DNA from: Prevotella sp. Rep29
GTDB taxonomy: Bacteria; Bacteroidota; Bacteroidia; Bacteroidales; Bacteroidaceae
Direction of reading: 5' to 3'
Assembly: GCF_019551475.1 (NCBI RefSeq)
Contig: NZ_CP047159.1
Span: forward strand, 2,542,001-2,606,000
Length of the DNA: 64,000 nt
The stretch's first letter is position 1. Each line of letters begins with the position of its first letter. This document shows positions 63,045-64,000 of the stretch, one piece after another. Made by a program: the position numbers and the translations under genes. The notes under the pieces are model-generated. The model did no database searches. It saw only the letters and a program-made list of their open reading frames with translations, and was not told the DNA's origin.

Positions 63045-63110
63045 GCAAATCGAACGCAATCAAGCTCGCTTGAAATTGCTGAGATGCAGCTTATTTTTTA
63101 CAAAGATAGT
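63045..63110 (-). promoter_or_regulatory. Repeated promoter module, copy 4 (AGCS symporter)
   Basis: Minus-strand TATCTTTG (63108-63101) followed by the conserved leader with a CAAGC / GCTCG..G hairpin; a second -7 candidate TATTTTTG lies at 63042-63035, 30 bp before the ATG. Confidence 0.7.
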
Positions 63111-63222
63111 ATTTTTCTTTGGAAACACCAACGATGTGCGGGTCTTTTTGTAAAACAAAAATCAACAACCCGGTTCTGGAAAACAAGCGAAAAAGGAACT
63201 CAAACTTCCGCTTTTTCCTTGA

Positions 63223-63450
63223 CTGTATATTCATACAGAAAGGCAGAATGTTTATGCAGTTTTCCCGTCGTTGAACTATCGTTTTCCAAAAGGGGAACTT
63301 TTAGGCTCCAAAAGGGGAACTTTTAGCTTCCAAAAGTGGCACTTTTAGGACGCGAAAGTGGCACTTTTGGAAAGCACCTTTTAACTACCTGTAAATCAAA
63401 ATATTACAAAACAGCCTCCACAAACGCGCAGACTGAATAAATATACATTT
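63223..63450. repeat. 22-bp phased palindrome array, copy D
   Basis: Cores at 63288, 63310, 63332 and 63354, exactly 22 bp apart, with centres GGGAA, GGGAA, TGGCA and TGGCA. Same orientation as copy C. Flanked by CTGTATATTCATACAG on the left and a TGAATAAATATACAT element on the right. It lies between the AGCS promoter and the sufC 3' end. Confidence 0.87.
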
Positions 63451-63504
63451 TGAGAGGAGTGCCGAAGTGCCTCGTGAGGGAGGGTAATGCCTCGCTACCG
63501 ACTC

Positions 63505-64000
63505 CTATTTTTTAATCCAGTCGTAACCTCGCTTTTGTATCTCTTGTGCGAGTTCCATGCCGCCGGTGCGGACGATGCGCCCGTCGTAGAGGATGTGTAC
63601 CACGTCGGGGCGAATCATTTCGAGCAGACGGTCGTAGTGGGTGATGACGATGCGGCAGTTGTCCGCCGTACGCAGTTTGTTGACTCCCTCAGCCACGATG
63701 CGCATGGCATCAACATCGAGCCCCGAATCGGTCTCGTCAAGGATGGCAAGACGCGGTTCGAGCATCGCCATCTGGAAGATTTCGTTGCGCTTTTTCTCAC
63801 CGCCGCTGAAGCCTTCGTTCACCGAACGGCGGGTGAACTTCGAATCGAGTTCCACCACCTGCCGTTTCTCATTCATGAGTTTCAGGAAATCGGCAGCCTT
63901 CAGTTCGGGCAAGCCTTGATATTTGCGCTTCTCGTTGATGGCTGTCTTCAGGAAATTGGTCATCGACACGCCCGGAATCTCCACCGGATATTGGAACGAG
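63505..64000 (-). CDS. sufC: Fe-S cluster assembly ATPase SufC (5' part beyond window)
   Basis: ABC-type ATPase of the SufBCD scaffold. Only the last ~165 codons are in the window; the frame runs off the edge reading S-F-Q-Y-P-V-E-I-P-G-V. Visible: signature region EGFSGGEKKRNEIFQMAMLEPRLAILDETDSGLDVDAM (ABC signature plus Walker B) and H-loop VITHYDRLL. The C-terminus is ELAQEIQKRGYDWIKK. In most Bacteroidetes sufD follows sufC directly; here array copy D follows instead, and sufD is at 52.3 kb on the other strand. Confidence 0.95.
   Translation of the reverse strand, partial: SFQYPVEIPGVSMTNFLKTAINEKRKYQGLPELKAADFLKLMNEKRQVVELDSKFTRRSVNEGFSGGEKKRNEIFQMAMLEPRLAILDETDSGLDVDAMRIVAEGVNKLRTADNCRIVITHYDRLLEMIRPDVVHILYDGRIVRTGGMELAQEIQKRGYDWIKK

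Noticed and set aside
51845..63450. Homologous inversion between array copies C and D as the cause of the sufC/sufD split
   Set aside because: C and D are in the same orientation, so recombination between them would delete rather than invert the segment.

Overview
The window is a chromosomal segment from a Bacteroidales bacterium, most likely a Prevotella-type Prevotellaceae. The evidence is a type IX secretion pair (porU/porV), an interpain-like C10 protease, Bacteroidetes promoters (TTTG, 19-20 bp, TAnnTTTG), weak or absent Shine-Dalgarno sites, and housekeeping genes (gyrB, recG, pnp, gpmI, ung, nadK, ispF, sufC, sufD) of Bacteroidetes type. Host genes such as recG, sufD and the YjbR gene end in UGA, so UGA is a stop codon for the host.

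Layout: 0-12.5 kb holds the gyrB 3' part, a large secreted protein, an FAH-family enzyme, porU-porV and ispF. 12.6-22 kb holds two glycosyltransferases, a Cys/Lys-rich exported protein, nadK-ABC exporter, DJ-1/recG and a LysM-M23 peptidase. 22-31 kb holds a cysteine hydrolase, a two-gene secreted operon (FnIII protein and C10 protease) and gpmI-ung-DUF3109. 31-38 kb is a glycan locus: GH20, beta-helix and STAS-kinase genes divergent from capA-like and GH29 genes. 38-41 kb is pnp. 48.7-64 kb holds a SLC13 transporter, ZIP transporter, sufD, CDF, epimerase, PAP2, a C1 pseudo-protease, MGMT-like, acyltransferase, zinc-ribbon proteins, AGCS symporter and sufC (cut by the window end).

The remarkable part is 41.1-47.5 kb. 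Two tandem copies of a ~2.2 kb cassette (host promoter, ~430 nt leader, gene, terminator) each carry a long minus-strand frame interrupted only by UGA: 20 and 16 times in the core, with no UAA or UAG and no frameshift. At six places UGA in one copy faces a Gly codon (GGA or GGC) in the other. This is the signature of UGA = glycine, the code of Absconditabacteria/Gracilibacteria. About 1.7 kb away lie two tRNA genes of unusual architecture. One has anticodon UCA and a tRNA-Gly-like acceptor (G1-C72, C2-G71, G3-C70, U73). The other has anticodon UCG. A G11 tract sits where the -33 element of their promoter should be. A Fic protein lies between the cassettes and the tRNAs, and a catalytically degraded RNase III/dsRBD-like protein follows. 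I infer a local UGA-glycine recoding island, or at least its transferred remains.

A second layer is repeat structure. There are four intergenic arrays of palindromic AAAAG-N5-CTTTT units phased at exactly 22 bp, one array of TCGTACGA palindromes phased at exactly 23 bp between inverted arms, two families of duplicated promoter modules, 9-bp minisatellites and C-rich palindromes.
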